NCBI GenBank assembly: GCA_001972305.1
Contig: BDDD01000352.1
Location: forward strand, 62,001 to 126,000
DNA length: 64,000 bases
Direction of reading: 5' to 3'
From: Cephalotus follicularis
Taxonomy: Eukaryota; Streptophyta; Magnoliopsida; Oxalidales; Cephalotaceae
Shown: piece after piece, positions 21,191-33,393 of the stretch
Position numbering within the stretch: position 1 is the stretch's first letter
Layout: each line of letters opens with the position of its first letter
Program-made: the position numbers and the translations under genes
The notes under the pieces: model-generated
The model's input: the letters and a program-made list of their open reading frames with translations, nothing else
Databases searched by the model: none
Told to the model about the DNA's origin: nothing

Positions 21191-21383
21191 ATAAAGAAAA
21201 AGAAAAAGACAAAATTAAGAAAGTGCATTTCGTTGATTGGAAAATTCATACATTGGGGGGAACCTCGACCGAGTTATATCACAAAAGGAGAAACACAAGA
21301 AAAGACCGCCTAAGAAGAAGAAGATGGGGGAGCTCGAGGGGCGATGAGCTGACCACTCTCATCCATGACATCCTGAACAATCA

Positions 21384-22540
21384 TCACATCGAGAGGATCC
21401 TCGATGCCAAGATCTTTCTTCGGAAGATTAGTGTCTCCCGTCTTGGAGTCTTCAAAGATGGTCTTCTCATTGCCGAATTCGTCCTTTTCTTCATGAACAA
21501 CTGGATAGTGGCCACCCGGTTAATACCACCCAAGTCTATGCGAGGATGTTTCTGTTCAATTAGTTCAAGAGTCAGTGCGACCACATCATCGAAGAAAGAA
21601 CACCTGTGCTATTGACCTTATCCCTGAAGTCCTTGGATTCTAGGTACTTGTCTAGGGCACCCTCTACCTCGGCCATCATATATCTTCTCACCATCTCAGT
21701 CAACTCGGTTGGCTTCTACCAAGTTGCCTCCTTGTCCTTCAAGATCAAGTCTCTTTGGGCATGGAGGAACTCAGACTTTTGGGTTGCTTTCTCGAGTTTG
21801 GCAACCGTCAAAGTCTCGACATCTCGAACCTCGATCAGCTCAACCCAAGTCTTCTCCAACTCAGATCTTACTTTCTCCAACTCGGACACAGCCTCAGTCT
21901 TCCCCTCCACTGCCTCCTGGCACCTCTGCACAAGCCTCTTAAATTCGACTCAAACAACAACCGAATGCTGAGTAGCCTAAACAAAAGGAACCAAGGTTAG
22001 AAGGGAAGATAATAGAAAATACTCAAAAAGTTTCTAAGGACAGAAACCTACCACGAAGGAGTGTTGAACCAGACCTCTCCAGAACTAGGAGATGTTGCAT
22101 TGCTCCATATAGACTCGGTAGAACTTGGAGAGGAGAATCCTCTTGGCAAGATTGGTAGTCATCCCAGTCTTGGAGAGGGCCAATTCTTATGTCATCACCC
22201 GGTTTGTGGTCGCCATGAAGATGACCCCGGAATGACTTCATCGTTGAGGGCAAATGGAGATCTCTTTTCAAGGGGCTCGATATCCTCCCCGAAATAGGCC
22301 AACTGAGCTCATCTCTTCTTTGCTGGTCTTTCAACCTGAGCCCTCTCTTTTGTTACCCAAGGTAGAAGGGTCCTTAGGAAGGTTTGTCCCATAAACCAAG
22401 GTGTAGGAAACCTGAGAGGATTCTCTTTGGGGCTGAGGAGGGTGGGGGGAATTGAACTCTTCTTGGTCTTCTTAGTGTTAGGTAAAGGTTGCACATGGTG
22501 AGCAAATATAAAACTTGAAAATACAAGTAAATCATTCAAC
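21384..22540 (-). pseudogene. Antisense coiled-coil frame of the Tat element
   Basis: Minus-strand frames opposite to pol. The clearest (21931-21716) is rich in Glu, Lys and Ala with a heptad-like pattern (EAVSELEKVRSELEKTWVEL), which predicts a coiled coil. An LELIEQKHPRIDLGG segment is at 21570-21520 and a Pro/Lys-rich part at about 22540-22310. Tat elements such as maize Grande carry an extra antisense ORF between pol and the 3' LTR; position and direction match. Its function is unknown in any family. It is broken here. Confidence 0.6.
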
Positions 22541-22574
22541 TTTATGCATCATTAACCATCCCAAGATCAATTTA

Positions 22575-24200
22575 GTGTTATTGGTTCAAGTATACAAAAC
22601 AAACTCATGGATCAAAAAAAGTAAAGCTACTTAAAAGATCAAGATAATCAACTAGAAGAAAAGATCAATTGGTCCAAGGTAGATGTGCTTTTAGCCTTCT
22701 ACCCTCAAAAGATTCAACACCAAGATGAATACGGATCGTTCTCTTTTGCTCTCTCCTCAATTCGGTCAAGCCTTAGAGAATTAGATGAATTACTAGCTCA
22801 TTTAATCCTATATCTCATATAAATATCTAGATCTTTTAGCAACTTTCTCAAAATTGTAAAGGTCTTAAACTTTTGTTAATTAAATAACCACCAAGAAACT
22901 TTCACTGATTTAATAAGTGGAAAGTAACTTTAGTTTATTTATATATAAGGCAAGAAATTTTAAAGTATTTACAAAAGTGTCGAAATTTTATAAAGTTATT
23001 TTCAATTAGGACCCTCCTAATTCAAATGGCACTTTAATACTTTCATTAGGAGCATTGGAATCCTTTTCGAACTTGTTATGTGTATGAATGTCTAGGACCA
23101 TAATTAAGCTGGCAGTGGGACATGTTTCGTGCCCCGTGTGATTATTTATTAGACTCCTCTGATATTCATCTCAAACTAAATCCCATTTAATTCATCCGAC
23201 TTCCCCTTACCGAGATTAATTCATTCTTTGAGAACGTAATTAATCTCAGGGAGTTCCCAAAGATCAACATTGACATATAGCAATCTATATTGATCCCCAG
23301 ATAATATGGTTTATCTCTGGACCTTTTCATATACAATTTTTCGTACAATATAATCCTTTACACTTTCCGCGCTCCAATTAAGCCTAGGGTATGGATTAAC
23401 CTGTCAAACCCTACTAGCTTAATTCTATACTCATTATATCTAGTGTTATTAACTCAAGTGATATAACTAAAAATTATCTCTAATTATTCAGTCTTCAAAT
23501 CAGGAACCCTTCCTAATATACAATTGACATGGCCAAGTACTTCAAAGTTAATACTAAGAAAGATCGTATAGAGCAATCACTCTTTTTACTAGGAGAGGTG
23601 AATCCCTTGTATAATCACATGTCTTCGCATGTAAAATAATATGCCCAATGAATACGTGTAACATCCCATATTTCAAGGACACTGTAATTATCATTTAAAC
23701 ATAAAAGGTTACATGCAAGTCATATTGATTACCTCAGGTCTAAGGACCAATGTACAACTGCAACATAGAACTCTGCTTGACAGAGTAAGTAAAACTCCAT
23801 ACAGGGGAATTTGGAAGTCATCACAATGTCCTCATTATTAATGAGCACCCACATAACAGACATAAGACTACCCAATCTTAGTGACCATGAGTCAGTCACC
23901 CTTTTCTACGAGCTGACGTATTACATGCTAGTTTATCTGGATTACTAATGTCTTGTTACAGTAATCCTATGACTAGGAGTAGTTTAAGATTATAGTCTAC
24001 CATGGTGTATGAGTCTCACTGAATCCCTCCCTGATTCAGCTCATTCCCCTAACTCTAATCCATGTACATACAATTACATAATAAAGGTATACATTGTCAT
24101 TGAGTTATGCGATTATAAATAAATAAGATTGTTTATATCTATATAAGAAACGTTCATTATTACAACATATGTAATTGGATTGCCGTGCACAACTCTAAAA
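22575..24200 (-). repeat. Copia B 3' LTR (left edge approximate)
   Basis: The right edge is set by the purine tract: plus-strand ATCTCCCACTTGC from 24201, the same arrangement as in copia A. The left edge is my best guess at TGTTATTGG (22575), because the 5' partner is outside the window. There is no coding signal inside; it is AT-rich with several short internal repeats. Confidence 0.6.
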
Positions 24201-25128
24201 ATCTCCCACTTGCACTAGAGCCAACTACCCATGTGTCTAAAACCCATACAAAAGAGATGGCGCTCAAAGCCGCTCCGTGGCAGTGCTTTAGTCAGCGGAT
24301 CTGCTATATTGTCATGACCTGGAACTCTCTCCATATTTATATCCCCTCTACCAACTATCTCTCTGATCATGTGGTAACACCTCAGGATGTGCTTGGACTT
24401 TTGATATGATCGGGGTTCCTTAGCCTGAGCTGTTGCTCCATTATTTTCACAGTACAAAGTCACTGGATCAATAATGGAGGGAACCACCTCTAAATCTTGG
24501 ATTAACTTGTTCATCCTGACACCACTTTTGTGGCCTCAGATGCAACAATATACTCAGCCTCAGTGACTAAGTCGGCGATAGTTTCCATCTTTGAACTTTT
24601 CCAGCTAATAGCACCACCGTTAAGCATATGGACAAACCCATACTGACAGATGGATTCATCAAGGTCCTTTCATAAATTAGAGTATGTATAGCCCTCTAAT
24701 TTTAGATCATTTCCTCCAAAAAAGTGAAACATCTCTTGAGTCCTTCGTAGGTACTTTAGGATGTTCTTTACAGCTATCCAGCGAAACTCACGTGGATCTC
24801 CCTGAAATCTTCTTGTAACGCTCACAGCGTAAGCGATATCAGGCCTGGTACATACCGTAGCATACATGAGGCTCCCTACTATTGAAGCATAAGGGATGCG
24901 CATCATACTCTTCTTTCCTTCAACAGTCTGAGGAGATTGTATCTTGGAAAGCCTTATTCCTTCAATAAAGGGAATGTTCCCACTCTGGGAATTAGTCATG
25001 GTAAATCTCTTTAGCGCTTTAGCTATGTATACAGCTTGGGATAAGCCAAGCATCCTCCTAGATCTATCTTTATAGATCTTTATTCCCAGAACATAGGATG
25101 CTTACCCCAGGTCTTTCATGGAGAAAAC
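24201..25128 (-). pseudogene. Copia B RT end and RNase H
   Basis: 25053-24670 reads LGLSQAVYIAKALKRF, then PYASIVGSLMYA, TRPDIAYAVS and ILKYLRRTQ, the classic end of copia RT. 24514-24215 reads VTLYCENNGATAQAKEPR, SKHILRCYHMIREIV and NIADPLTKALP, the copia RNase H with its HI..R and ADPLTK blocks. The family assignment is secure. It is cut at 25128 by the solo LTR and is broken. Confidence 0.9.
25123..25128. repeat. Target duplication GAAAAC of the solo LTR, left copy
   Basis: GAAAAC here and at 44055-44060. Integration would give 5 bp; the match extends to six. Confidence 0.65.
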
Positions 25129-26069
25129 TGTTACGCCTTGAACCACTAGGAGGACCCCACGGTCCGATACGTGATATGTCGTCCATACAATCCCTTCATC
25201 ATCATTCAAAATATGCTATAAATTTAAAACTTCCATACAATATCATGCATGCGGAACAACCACTCATAGTCTTACGTGGATAACCCAAAATATATACATC
25301 ACTTATTATGTCTCAAGCACTGCCATAAGTCGGCAGGTCACATATAATTGGAATACAATCATTCTTATACATCAAGTCTCTTATACAAGGTAGGTATAAA
25401 CAGGAGGAACTGCAGTGCTAACAAAGCCTTGCTCTGCACTTCGGCGCATCTGGTCACTTCGGTACATCACCTGTACTTGCCCCTAATTGTTGTGACCATA
25501 TCGAGAAAGGAGTCAACGAAACACAACCATCTACAGATATTTCAGAGCATTCCTTAATCATCTAGGAACACATAACCTCATGGGTTATAGGCAGAGGAGT
25601 CAATGTCCATAAGCATTCCTTAGCCTCCTAGGCTTGAGGTAGCAGAGAAGCATCCCTTGGCCTTCTTAGCTCGAGGTAGGATCACCATCGTCTACGCACT
25701 ACTAGTGTCACCGTGGATGGAGACGAGATAACGCTAGTCTGATCGACTTTCCCCTCAATGCTAGTCTATTTAGGACTGCAGCATACTGGGTGGTCTGTGT
25801 TATTCGGAGTTACACGGGGTCCTCACAGTTCTCTCACAATTGGTGTCCCTCGGTTTCATCCATAAAGTGGGCCCTGCAAGTTAACCTCTGTCAGACTAAG
25901 TAGCTACCTCCATAATCCCCATGACATAATGGAGATTGGGAGTGGGTTAGCTCGTCGGAGCTCAACAAGGTCAAACATAAACTATGGCCTTATTTGAGAA
26001 TACAAGAGTTCAGGGGAGAAACATTGTGTTTTACTAAAAATAGGGTGCTAAGCGCTGATGTCTGACCAC

Positions 26070-26151
26070 TACCTCTGAGGACTGCCTTCTAGTACGAGGT
26101 CTGCCTTCCAATACGAGGTCCACCATCTAGTATGAGGTCTGCCTCTAGTAC
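26070..26151. repeat. Left part of the TACGAGGTCTGCC tandem array
   Basis: Four units of about 19 bp (TACGAGGTCTGCCTTCCAA-like) running up to the CACTA end. The array resumes at 32531. Confidence 0.85.
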
Positions 26152-26530
26152 CACTACTAAAAAATAGGTCAACGGTGAGGGCACTGCCCCTTGCCTTCCC
26201 CTTGCTGTCGACTCAACGGTGAGGGCATGGCGAGGGGAAAAACCCCTCACCAAATTCTTCCTCGTCGTCCACTTAGCGAGGTTACGGAGAGAGGTAGGTC
26301 CCCTCACTGTATATTGCCCAAGCCACTGCGAGGGCAGGCTCCCCCTCCTTGCCATGCCCTCACCATGGCAAGGGTATAGCTAGGGTTTAGGGTTTAGGGT
26401 AGCTAGGGCAGGTTCCCCTCGCCATTATGTACTCGTACATGCCTATACCCTCGCCAACCCTCGCCGTGTATATTTGCTACAGAATGGCGAGGGCATTACC
26501 CTTACCATGCCCTCGCAATTCTGCAATTTC
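26152..26530. repeat. CACTA left terminus and subterminal repeats
   Basis: After the CACTACT end, motifs such as GGTGAGGGCA, GGCGAGGGCA, CCCTCGCCA and CCCTCACCA recur on both strands to about 26515. They match the motifs at the other end. A telomere-like stretch lies at 26382-26400. Confidence 0.85.
26382..26400 (+). repeat. Short telomere-like repeat
   Basis: AGGGTTTAGGGTTTAGGGT, over two and a half units of the plant telomere repeat TTTAGGG, inside the subterminal region of the CACTA element. It is probably a chance expansion of the G-rich subterminal sequence. Confidence 0.8.
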
Positions 26531-26789
26531 TGCTGGTGCTTATATCAGCAGAATCCATTTCTATATCCAAGCAAAACCTGCAATTCATTTCAGCAGCAGC
26601 CACAATAACAGTTTATATTTCACAATTGTGTAATTGACTCCATTCATAACTACTAAACGACACATTTCATTCACATTAAACTAACAAAACAATGTACATG
26701 AGCTTTATAATATATTTATAAAAAGTGTAATACGTTTATAAACAATCATAAAATGTGTCAAACTCAACAAACTATGACTCATCATCACT

Positions 26790-28362
26790 ATTGTCCGAGT
26801 CTATAGATGGCTGGAAGGGGGGTGTCGAGTCCGCGGTGAACTCTGATCAGATGGTGTGCGTCTGGACTGAGACCCCATCATCTGCATCATTTGAGCCATA
26901 AAAGTCTCCATCGTTGTCTGCAGCTGGTCAACCTGCTGGGAAATCTATGAGGCCTCGCCAACACCAGCGTCCGTCCCTGGGGTGGGCACTGATGGTTGTG
27001 AAGTGAATGGGCTACTCAACTCCCCACTGCTGGCTGAGTACCTCGAAGTGCTTGTGGTAGCATCTTTGTGAAAGTCATGTAGTTTCCCAATGCACAGATC
27101 TTGCCCTTCCGCGGACCTCCAGTAGCCTCTGTCCATGCCACGATGTCGAAGGGAGCTGGCGTGCTAGTACTGTCGGGCCCCTCCACAGTATCTGGCCCGG
27201 CAGCAGTCCGGTACTTCTCCTATAAAAAAATACAAGATTAATCAGTTAAGTGATTGACATATAAAGGGTAATTGACATATTCATTTCAGTTTGTGACTCA
27301 CCATCCTCTCCATTATAATAGGAGGTGGAAGAGTATCATTCCCCACCCTCCGATGGGTGTCGTAAAATACATCCACAGTAGGTTTCCCCTTGGCCTCCTG
27401 CAAGTCAAATGCAATTTCAAATCAGTTTGTAACACAAATTAAGTTTATTAAGCACCGTAATTATAAATTAAGTCTATTACTTACCTCAATCTGAAGTTGT
27501 CTTTCCATCGTGTAACTACCGCCAGTGTAGGTGGTGTGTGCTTCGTTCGTCCTATTGGTAGGATTTGTTCTTGCCCTCTTCTGAAAATCCTCGGACATCC
27601 ACCTGTTCACCATTTCATCCCACACTGGCTGTGGTATCTCTGTAGGGCCATACTGCCGGTACTCAGGGCTCATCTGCTGCACACCAGCGCCCGTCATTGC
27701 CTTCCTCCTATAGTTACACATCCACTTTGGGTAATTCTCATGCACGTAACTATAGAATGAAAGCCTGCTGTGTGCATTAGATGGCAAAAAGTGGAAGTAG
27801 TCCTACAAAACATCAGTGTCAAACAACGAGATTAAAAAATATCCTAAATAATATTGATTGTTAACTGCAACAGTTTTACCCACCAATAGCTTCTCCCACA
27901 GTAGTTCCTTCTTTGAATCGGGCCACTGGCTCGACGTGGTCCATGGTTGTAGTATTCTTCTCTTGATGATGGACGCTATGGTGTTCTTCACATCTATCTC
28001 CTCAAAACATCTGCAATTAAACAAATATTAGCACCAACATCATAGGTTAGTTTTAAAAAAATGTACTTGAATTACTAGTTACTTACCCATTGGCACTGAT
28101 ATGCATGGGAACCCGATTCAAAAACATGGTTACGTTTCACTGTAAACATATATAACAAAATATAACAAAAAAGCTTCGACAATACGAAAAACAATTTAAG
28201 GTCAAATATCGTGACATAACAAATTTCCTTACTAGCACTGGGAACATCGGTATCCTGCTCCCGTCTATCTAACTCCATGGAGTCAGTCTCAGGTTATGTA
28301 GATCCGGATGCTGTGGTGGAATCTCCAGGAATAGACGAACGCGTGACTCTACGAGGCATATC
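26790..28362 (-). pseudogene. TNPA-like protein gene of the CACTA element
   Basis: A multi-exon frame on the minus strand starting with MPRRVTRSSIPGDSTTASGS at 28362. Later parts read VKNTIASIIKRRIL and SKKELLWEKL (about 28010-27880). The most conserved part (27787-27461) reads YVHENYPKWMCNYRRKAM, then IPQPVWDEMVNRW and ARTNPTNRTNEA with HTTYTGGS, the signature of the plant En/Spm transposase_24 family. Further exons carry KPTVDVFYDTHRR (about 27390) and a region around GPRKGKICALGNYMTF (about 27110-27060). Such proteins bind the subterminal repeats and assist the TNP2 transposase. GT/AG-like junctions occur between parts. The last exon has lost its frame, so it is probably non-functional. 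Confidence 0.72.
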
Positions 28363-28664
28363 TGCAAGAACTCACCGTATTTAAAAACGATACAAACTAC
28401 ATACAGTTGTCCTACTATATATTATCAAATTACAATGTCATGCCATAACAAATTAGAAGATTAAGAATACTATTGTAAACAGTATTTACTACATATACTA
28501 CACTATTAACTTACAGTTTAATCTATGCTATCAATATCCATGTCGTCTTGACTATTGGAATCATATTTCATCACTCCGTCCTCCTCATCCGTGTAAGAAA
28601 CATTGTCTTCCCATTCATCTTCCTCGTCATTCGTATTGCCATGGTCTGACGTAGGATCTCTTAT

Positions 28665-31600
28665 TCAAACATTTGGAGGCAATACTACCTCCTCCCATTC
28701 CCCATCGCCTCGAAGGGAATCTTCACTTCCAGGTCTTAAATCAGCTGCAAATGATCGCAGTGGACCGGTGGTGACATCTTCTTGCAATGTCATATCCATA
28801 CCCAAATCGTCACCATCTTGTTCTTCATAATTAGGAAGGGTGTAGGCATTTCTTGGTTTCATTTTTATCACAGTCACCCACCCTTTGTATCTATGATCGT
28901 TGGAAACACTGGGTGCGTAGAACACCTGCACAGCTTGACATGCTAGCATGAACGGCTCGTATGTGGGGAGTTCCTTTTCAAGGTTCAGACAAACAATCCC
29001 AAACTCATCCACTCTGGTAACTCTCTCCGAAGTGTCAACCCAATCACACTTGAATAAAATAACTTTGTTGTCTTTTTCGTAGAAATCGTGCTCCACAACG
29101 TCGACCAAGGCTCCGTAGAAGTCACTACAACAATCATTCCAAGTGCTTACCTTAATCATTACACCCCAATTTTGAGTTGTGAGGTCCTCGATGCATCTTT
29201 AGTGTGAAACTTGTACCCGTTGACGACATACCCCTTCCACGACCTCACTTTTGTTGCAGGCGCACTTGCTAAATGTCGTAGATAGGCGTCATTTTCGTTG
29301 TCATTCTTAACCTATTAAGTGTGCAATGTACACACGTAACATAGAAATCAACATCAACAATTAAAAATCATGAAACTTATAAATGCTTTGTAGACATATT
29401 ATGGCATTACTTACACCGCTTTGAAACCATTTCACAAAGTGTGCATCGCGTACTTCTTCAATTTGTTTGGGGGTAATGTTCGGTTTTAATTCCATGACTA
29501 GTTGTTTGTACTCACTACAACAAAGAATATAAGTGAGATACATTCAAATTGCACAATTCATATAAATAGAGTATAAACTTAGTACAAGATATATGTGTAC
29601 TTACTCAACCAGAGGGCTGACTTCATCGTAATTCAGAAAGATGTACAAATATGCAGCCTCGTATTCTTGGTCTGTCATATGTCTATTCTCTGTCTTGCTC
29701 ATTGCTTTATCGGCATGAGTAAATATGGATAGCAATCCATTACTAGCAATGACGCCCCTATCCCAGTTTCTCTCAGGTCTATTCTACCTCGTCAGGACAT
29801 CAGATTCGAAATAATATGAACAAAACGTTGTCAACTCGCGAACGATGTATGCCTTGGAGATCGACCCTTCCACACGAGCTTTGTTCTTGACCATTTTATT
29901 AGATCAAACAACTCTCTGAAATTAAATATGTAATTAAAATGCATGACAAAGAGATGAACATTTTAAGAAAGAGAAACAACGAGTAACTGTACCTCTCAAT
30001 GGGATACATCCATGTATTCTGAACCGGCTCACATACTTTCTTTTCATAAGTTAGGTGGACGAGAAGATGTTCCATCGAATCAAAAAACGATGGAGGAAAT
30101 ATCTTCTCCATTTTGTAAATTGTTTGCACAATGTTACTCTGGAGCAAATCCATCTTTGCAGCACTATTGGATGTTGAGCATATATTCCAAAAAAAATCAC
30201 TGACCTCGGCCAACACCTCCATGATATTTCTTGGCAGGAACTCAGAAAATGCAATTGGAAGAAGCCTATGCATGAAGACATGGCAATCATGGCTCTTCAA
30301 TCCCTTTCACACACCGACATATGTTTGAGGCGTATCCATCCGGAAACCTAATCTTTGTCATCCATTCACAAACTTGTTTGACCTGTTCATTGTTCAGTGA
30401 ATATTTTGCTGGTTGCAATATGAACCACCCATCCACCTCTTCTGCATGCAGTTCAGGTCTTATTCTCAACTCTTTCAGATCAAGTCGAGCTTGTACGTGG
30501 TCCTCGGAAAGTCACTAATCGTCCACATTAAAGCTGCTCATATCTGAAAGTTTTTCTTGCGCAATGCATCATAGGTTTCAACTCCAGTTTCCCACAACAT
30601 CTTCAACTCGTCAACGAGTGGATGCAGAAACACATCAATATCTTTCCCTGGGCTTTTTGGTCCAGGTATAATCAAGGATAAGAACATGAATGGCTTTGTC
30701 ACACACAACCAAGGTGGAAGATTGTATGGGAAAACAAAAACAGGCCAGCAGGAGTAAACACTATTACTCACCCCAAAAGGACAAAACTCGTCCGTTGCTA
30801 TTCCTATTCTAACATTGCCAACCTCTACAGCAAAAGATGGAAAAGTAATATCAAAGTGCTTCCAAGCTTCACCATCAACCGGGTGTACCATTCCCACTTT
30901 GACACCGTCGTTATCCTTCCTCTTCTTACTATGCCACCTCATATCAGTAGATGTTTTGTCTGATTGAAACAACCTCTGAAGTCTTGGTGCCACTGGAAAC
31001 TGACGCAAAACCTTGTAAGGTACTTGTTTTTTTCTCTTTCTGCCACCGCTAGGTTTGAATCTAGGACGATTACATGTTGGACACTCTGTAGCACACTTGT
31101 GTTGATCCCCATAATACAACATACAATCATTGACACATGCATATATCTTTTTGTAGCCTAATCCCAATGTCTTCATAATTTGTTTCACCTTGTAATAACA
31201 CTCCGGCAACTTCTCATCCTCAGGCATTCCACTCTTAACGATCTGAAGAATTTCCTCGGCCCCTTCATTAGGAATCCCATACTTGAACTTGACATTCATG
31301 ATTCGCGTCATCATAGACAGCTTGGTGTGTTTTTTATAGCCATTCCACAACTGTTCATCCGCATCCTTAAGCAGGTCATAGAACTTCTTTGCATTGGGAT
31401 TCAGAAGTTCATCGGCCGTCTCATCATGTTCATGAGTATCAAACTCGAACCCCCAAGCATCCATTACGAGATCAAAAAAAGGATTGCTCACACCCAAGGG
31501 GTCTGGCTGCTCCACTACAGCCTGACGGCGTTCCCTCCTTTCCCCATGTTGATCCCACAACGTGTGATGGGGGTTGAAACCGTTCTTCAACAAATGTAAC

Positions 31601-31788
31601 CGCACTTCAGATCGAGTTCCAAATGCCCTTAACTTGCAACGACTACAAGGACATTTTATCGTACTATTCCAGACAAACTATTCATTTGAGAATTCAAAAT
31701 CTAAGAAAGCGAGCACACCCCTGTTAAATTCCTCCGTTAGTAAACCCCAGACAACCCGCCTACTCATCCAACTTCTGTCCACATACAT
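28665..31788 (-). pseudogene. TNP2-type CACTA transposase gene, degraded
   Basis: Read on the minus strand. The transposase-associated zinc domain starts at 31788 (MYVDRSWMSRRV, then CPCSRCKLRAFGTRSEV); one in-frame TAG lies at 31680-31678. The frame then stays open to 30538: a VMDAWGFEF linker, the Tnp2 core (GYKKIYACVNDCMLYYGDQ, ATECPTCNRPRF) and DGEAWKHFDITFPSFA through FGVSNSVYSCWPVFVFPYNL to LKMLWETGVETYDA. The middle of the usual protein after this point is missing. The C-terminal part resumes with AKYSLNNEQVKQVCEWM and the DUF4218 block SHDCHVFMHRLLPIAF and IFPPSFFDSMEHLLVHL (30300-29990). Then come exons to a DUF4216 domain (29159-28800: VILFKCDWVDT). The exon at 29543-29400 ends in a good donor (GTAAGT). 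It belongs to the RNase H-fold DDE transposases. Internal loss and stops make it inactive. Confidence 0.85.
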
Positions 31789-32263
31789 TTTTTCCACAAG
31801 TAGGATAAAAGATTGTTAGATTCAAGTATTCTTTTGTCAAAATGCATTGACTGAAGTGTATCTTACCACCTAACTCTAAAAGGTATGGCCTTATCCCATT
31901 GCCGACTATGTACCTCCACTAATATCGTTATCCCACGTGCAGAGTTCACTCCAAGAAAATTTCGGCAGCATCTCCCCACGGTTCCTCAAACACACGAATT
32001 AAACTGAATTAATCGGTTTAATTATGCATCTGAGGAACATGTTTAAGGAGTGTAACCAAAACTTTCTTGAAGAAAACTATGCACAAAAGATAACGATATA
32101 TCCTACAGTGGACATACGTAAGCGAGAACTGTCCGAACTGGACAATTCATGATTCACTCCTATTGAACGAATCATGAACGCGAATCTAAGGTTTCTCTCA
32201 AATTTGTATGTAACTAAACTATATCTATATATACCGAAACTTTCTTGAAGAAAACTATGTACA

Positions 32264-32288
32264 GAGAGAGAGAGAGAGAGAGAGAGAG
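32264..32288. repeat. (GA)n microsatellite
   Basis: An uninterrupted AG/GA run of about 25 bp upstream of the TNP2 gene, inside the CACTA element. Confidence 0.9.
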
Positions 32289-32359
32289 CGGCGGTGAGGA
32301 AGAGTGAAGAGAGAAAAGAGTAAGAAGAAAAAAAGAAAGTACCGGGTCTAGGTATAGGG

Positions 32360-32528
32360 CTTGGCGAGGGCAATTATTGCCCTCGCCATGTATTTTTAAT
32401 ATTTCGAGGGCATGGTGAGGGTAAGATTTCCCTCACCATGCCTTTTTAATTAAAAAAAAGCTGATCAACGATGAGGGGATTCGAGTGCCCTCGCCATGCC
32501 CTCGTCGTTAGCTGTTTTTCTTGTAGTG
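32360..32528. repeat. CACTA right terminus and subterminal repeats
   Basis: TTGGCGAGGGCAATT, CCCTCGCCATG, GAGGGCATGGTGAGGG and CCCTCGCCATGCCCTCG motifs lie here on both strands, followed by the terminal GCTGTTTTTCTTGTAGTG. These mirror the left end. Confidence 0.88.
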
Positions 32529-32530
32529 CA

Positions 32531-32755
32531 CGTTCTAGTACGAGGTCTGTCATCCAGTACAAGGTTCGCCATTTAGTACGAGGTATGCCTTCTAGTACGA
32601 GGTCTGCCCTAGTACGAGGACCGCCAGCTAGTACGCGGTCTGCCTTTGAGTACGAGTCTGCCTTCCTGTACGAGGTCCGCCTTCTAGTACAAGGTCTGTC
32701 TTCTAGTATGAGGTCTACCTTCCAGTACAAGATCTGCCTTCTAGTACGAGGTCCG
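32531..32755. repeat. Right part of the TACGAGGTCTGCC tandem array
   Basis: About eleven imperfect units of 18-21 bp built on CTAGTACGAGGTCTGCCTT. It is the continuation of the array at 26070-26151. The CACTA element landed inside this array of the solo LTR. Confidence 0.88.
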
Positions 32756-33388
32756 CAGTCAAAAATTGTTCTAGGCGTTGATTGCTACCTCCTAAACAAA
32801 GCACCAACGCTCTAATTGGAGGCGTCGATGGTTTAAAGACTTAGGAGATCGGCAAATATGGCTGTCCACCAGCTCATAAACAACTCAAACCAATAAACCA
32901 ATCCAACACTCGACCCAAAGGAGCTATAAGCCCCAGTGGTCGGTTACAACTCAGAAACCACTTTAACACTAACATCCATACTTGTGGATCTAGATCAGCA
33001 GAAAGAAGAGATTAAGCTCGGATCTCTATTTCATTCAATCATTCATCGGGTCAATCACCATAACTCATGCATATAGTCCCGGCCTAGTAGTTCATAACAG
33101 TATATTTTATTCAAGGAAGAAATATGCATGAGTTCAAAGCACATATGTAGAGCCTACCTTGATAACGGTTGGGTTTGCATATCTAAGAGAACTGGTTGTT
33201 GAAATAGTTGCAGATTTGGAAGAATCTTGTACTAAACTGGATATTGGCTCTTCCTTTAGGCTCTACACACTGCTACGAGTCCAACGACTTCTTCTTCGCT
33301 CCAATCCGAGATTTCTCTCTCTAACTCACCCTCTCACTGTCTATCTCTAGATCAGGAGGTAAGAATGAATGAGTGAATGGGAGATGAG

Positions 33389-33393
33389 AGATT
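33389..33393. repeat. Target duplication GAGAT, left copy
   Basis: GAGAT precedes the TG of the chromovirus and recurs at 43906-43910 after its terminal CA. Confidence 0.88.

Larger units (their letters stand above)
18272..22574 (+). mobile_element. Tat-lineage gypsy retrotransposon, truncated
   Basis: Plus-strand remnants in the order RT end/RNase H, a second RNase H-like domain, integrase, then a tandem repeat and an antisense coiled-coil frame. Two RNase H-like domains, 3' tandem repeats and extra antisense frames are known hallmarks of the Tat clade of plant Ty3/gypsy. Gag, protease and most of RT are absent and no LTR of its own is visible. It is a broken fossil, bounded by organelle-like DNA on the left and copia B on the right. 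Confidence 0.75.
26152..32528 (-). mobile_element. CACTA (En/Spm) DNA transposon with TNP2 and TNPA-like genes
   Basis: The ends are CACTACTAAAAAATAGG on the left and, on the minus strand, CACTACAAGAAAAACAGC on the right: CACTA terminal inverted repeats matching at the first six bases. Behind both ends lie many copies of a GCGAGGGCA-type motif (TGCCCTCGCC on the other strand), the subterminal repeats that the TNPA-type protein binds in this superfamily. Inside, on the minus strand, are a TNP2-type transposase gene (31788-28665) and a TNPA-like gene (28362-26790). The 3-bp flanks are TAC and CAC, an imperfect duplication. At 6.4 kb it is a decayed former autonomous element. Confidence 0.9.

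Noticed and set aside
30964-31599. Plus-strand frames opposite the TNP2 transposase
   Set aside because: Shadow frames of the well-supported minus-strand transposase.
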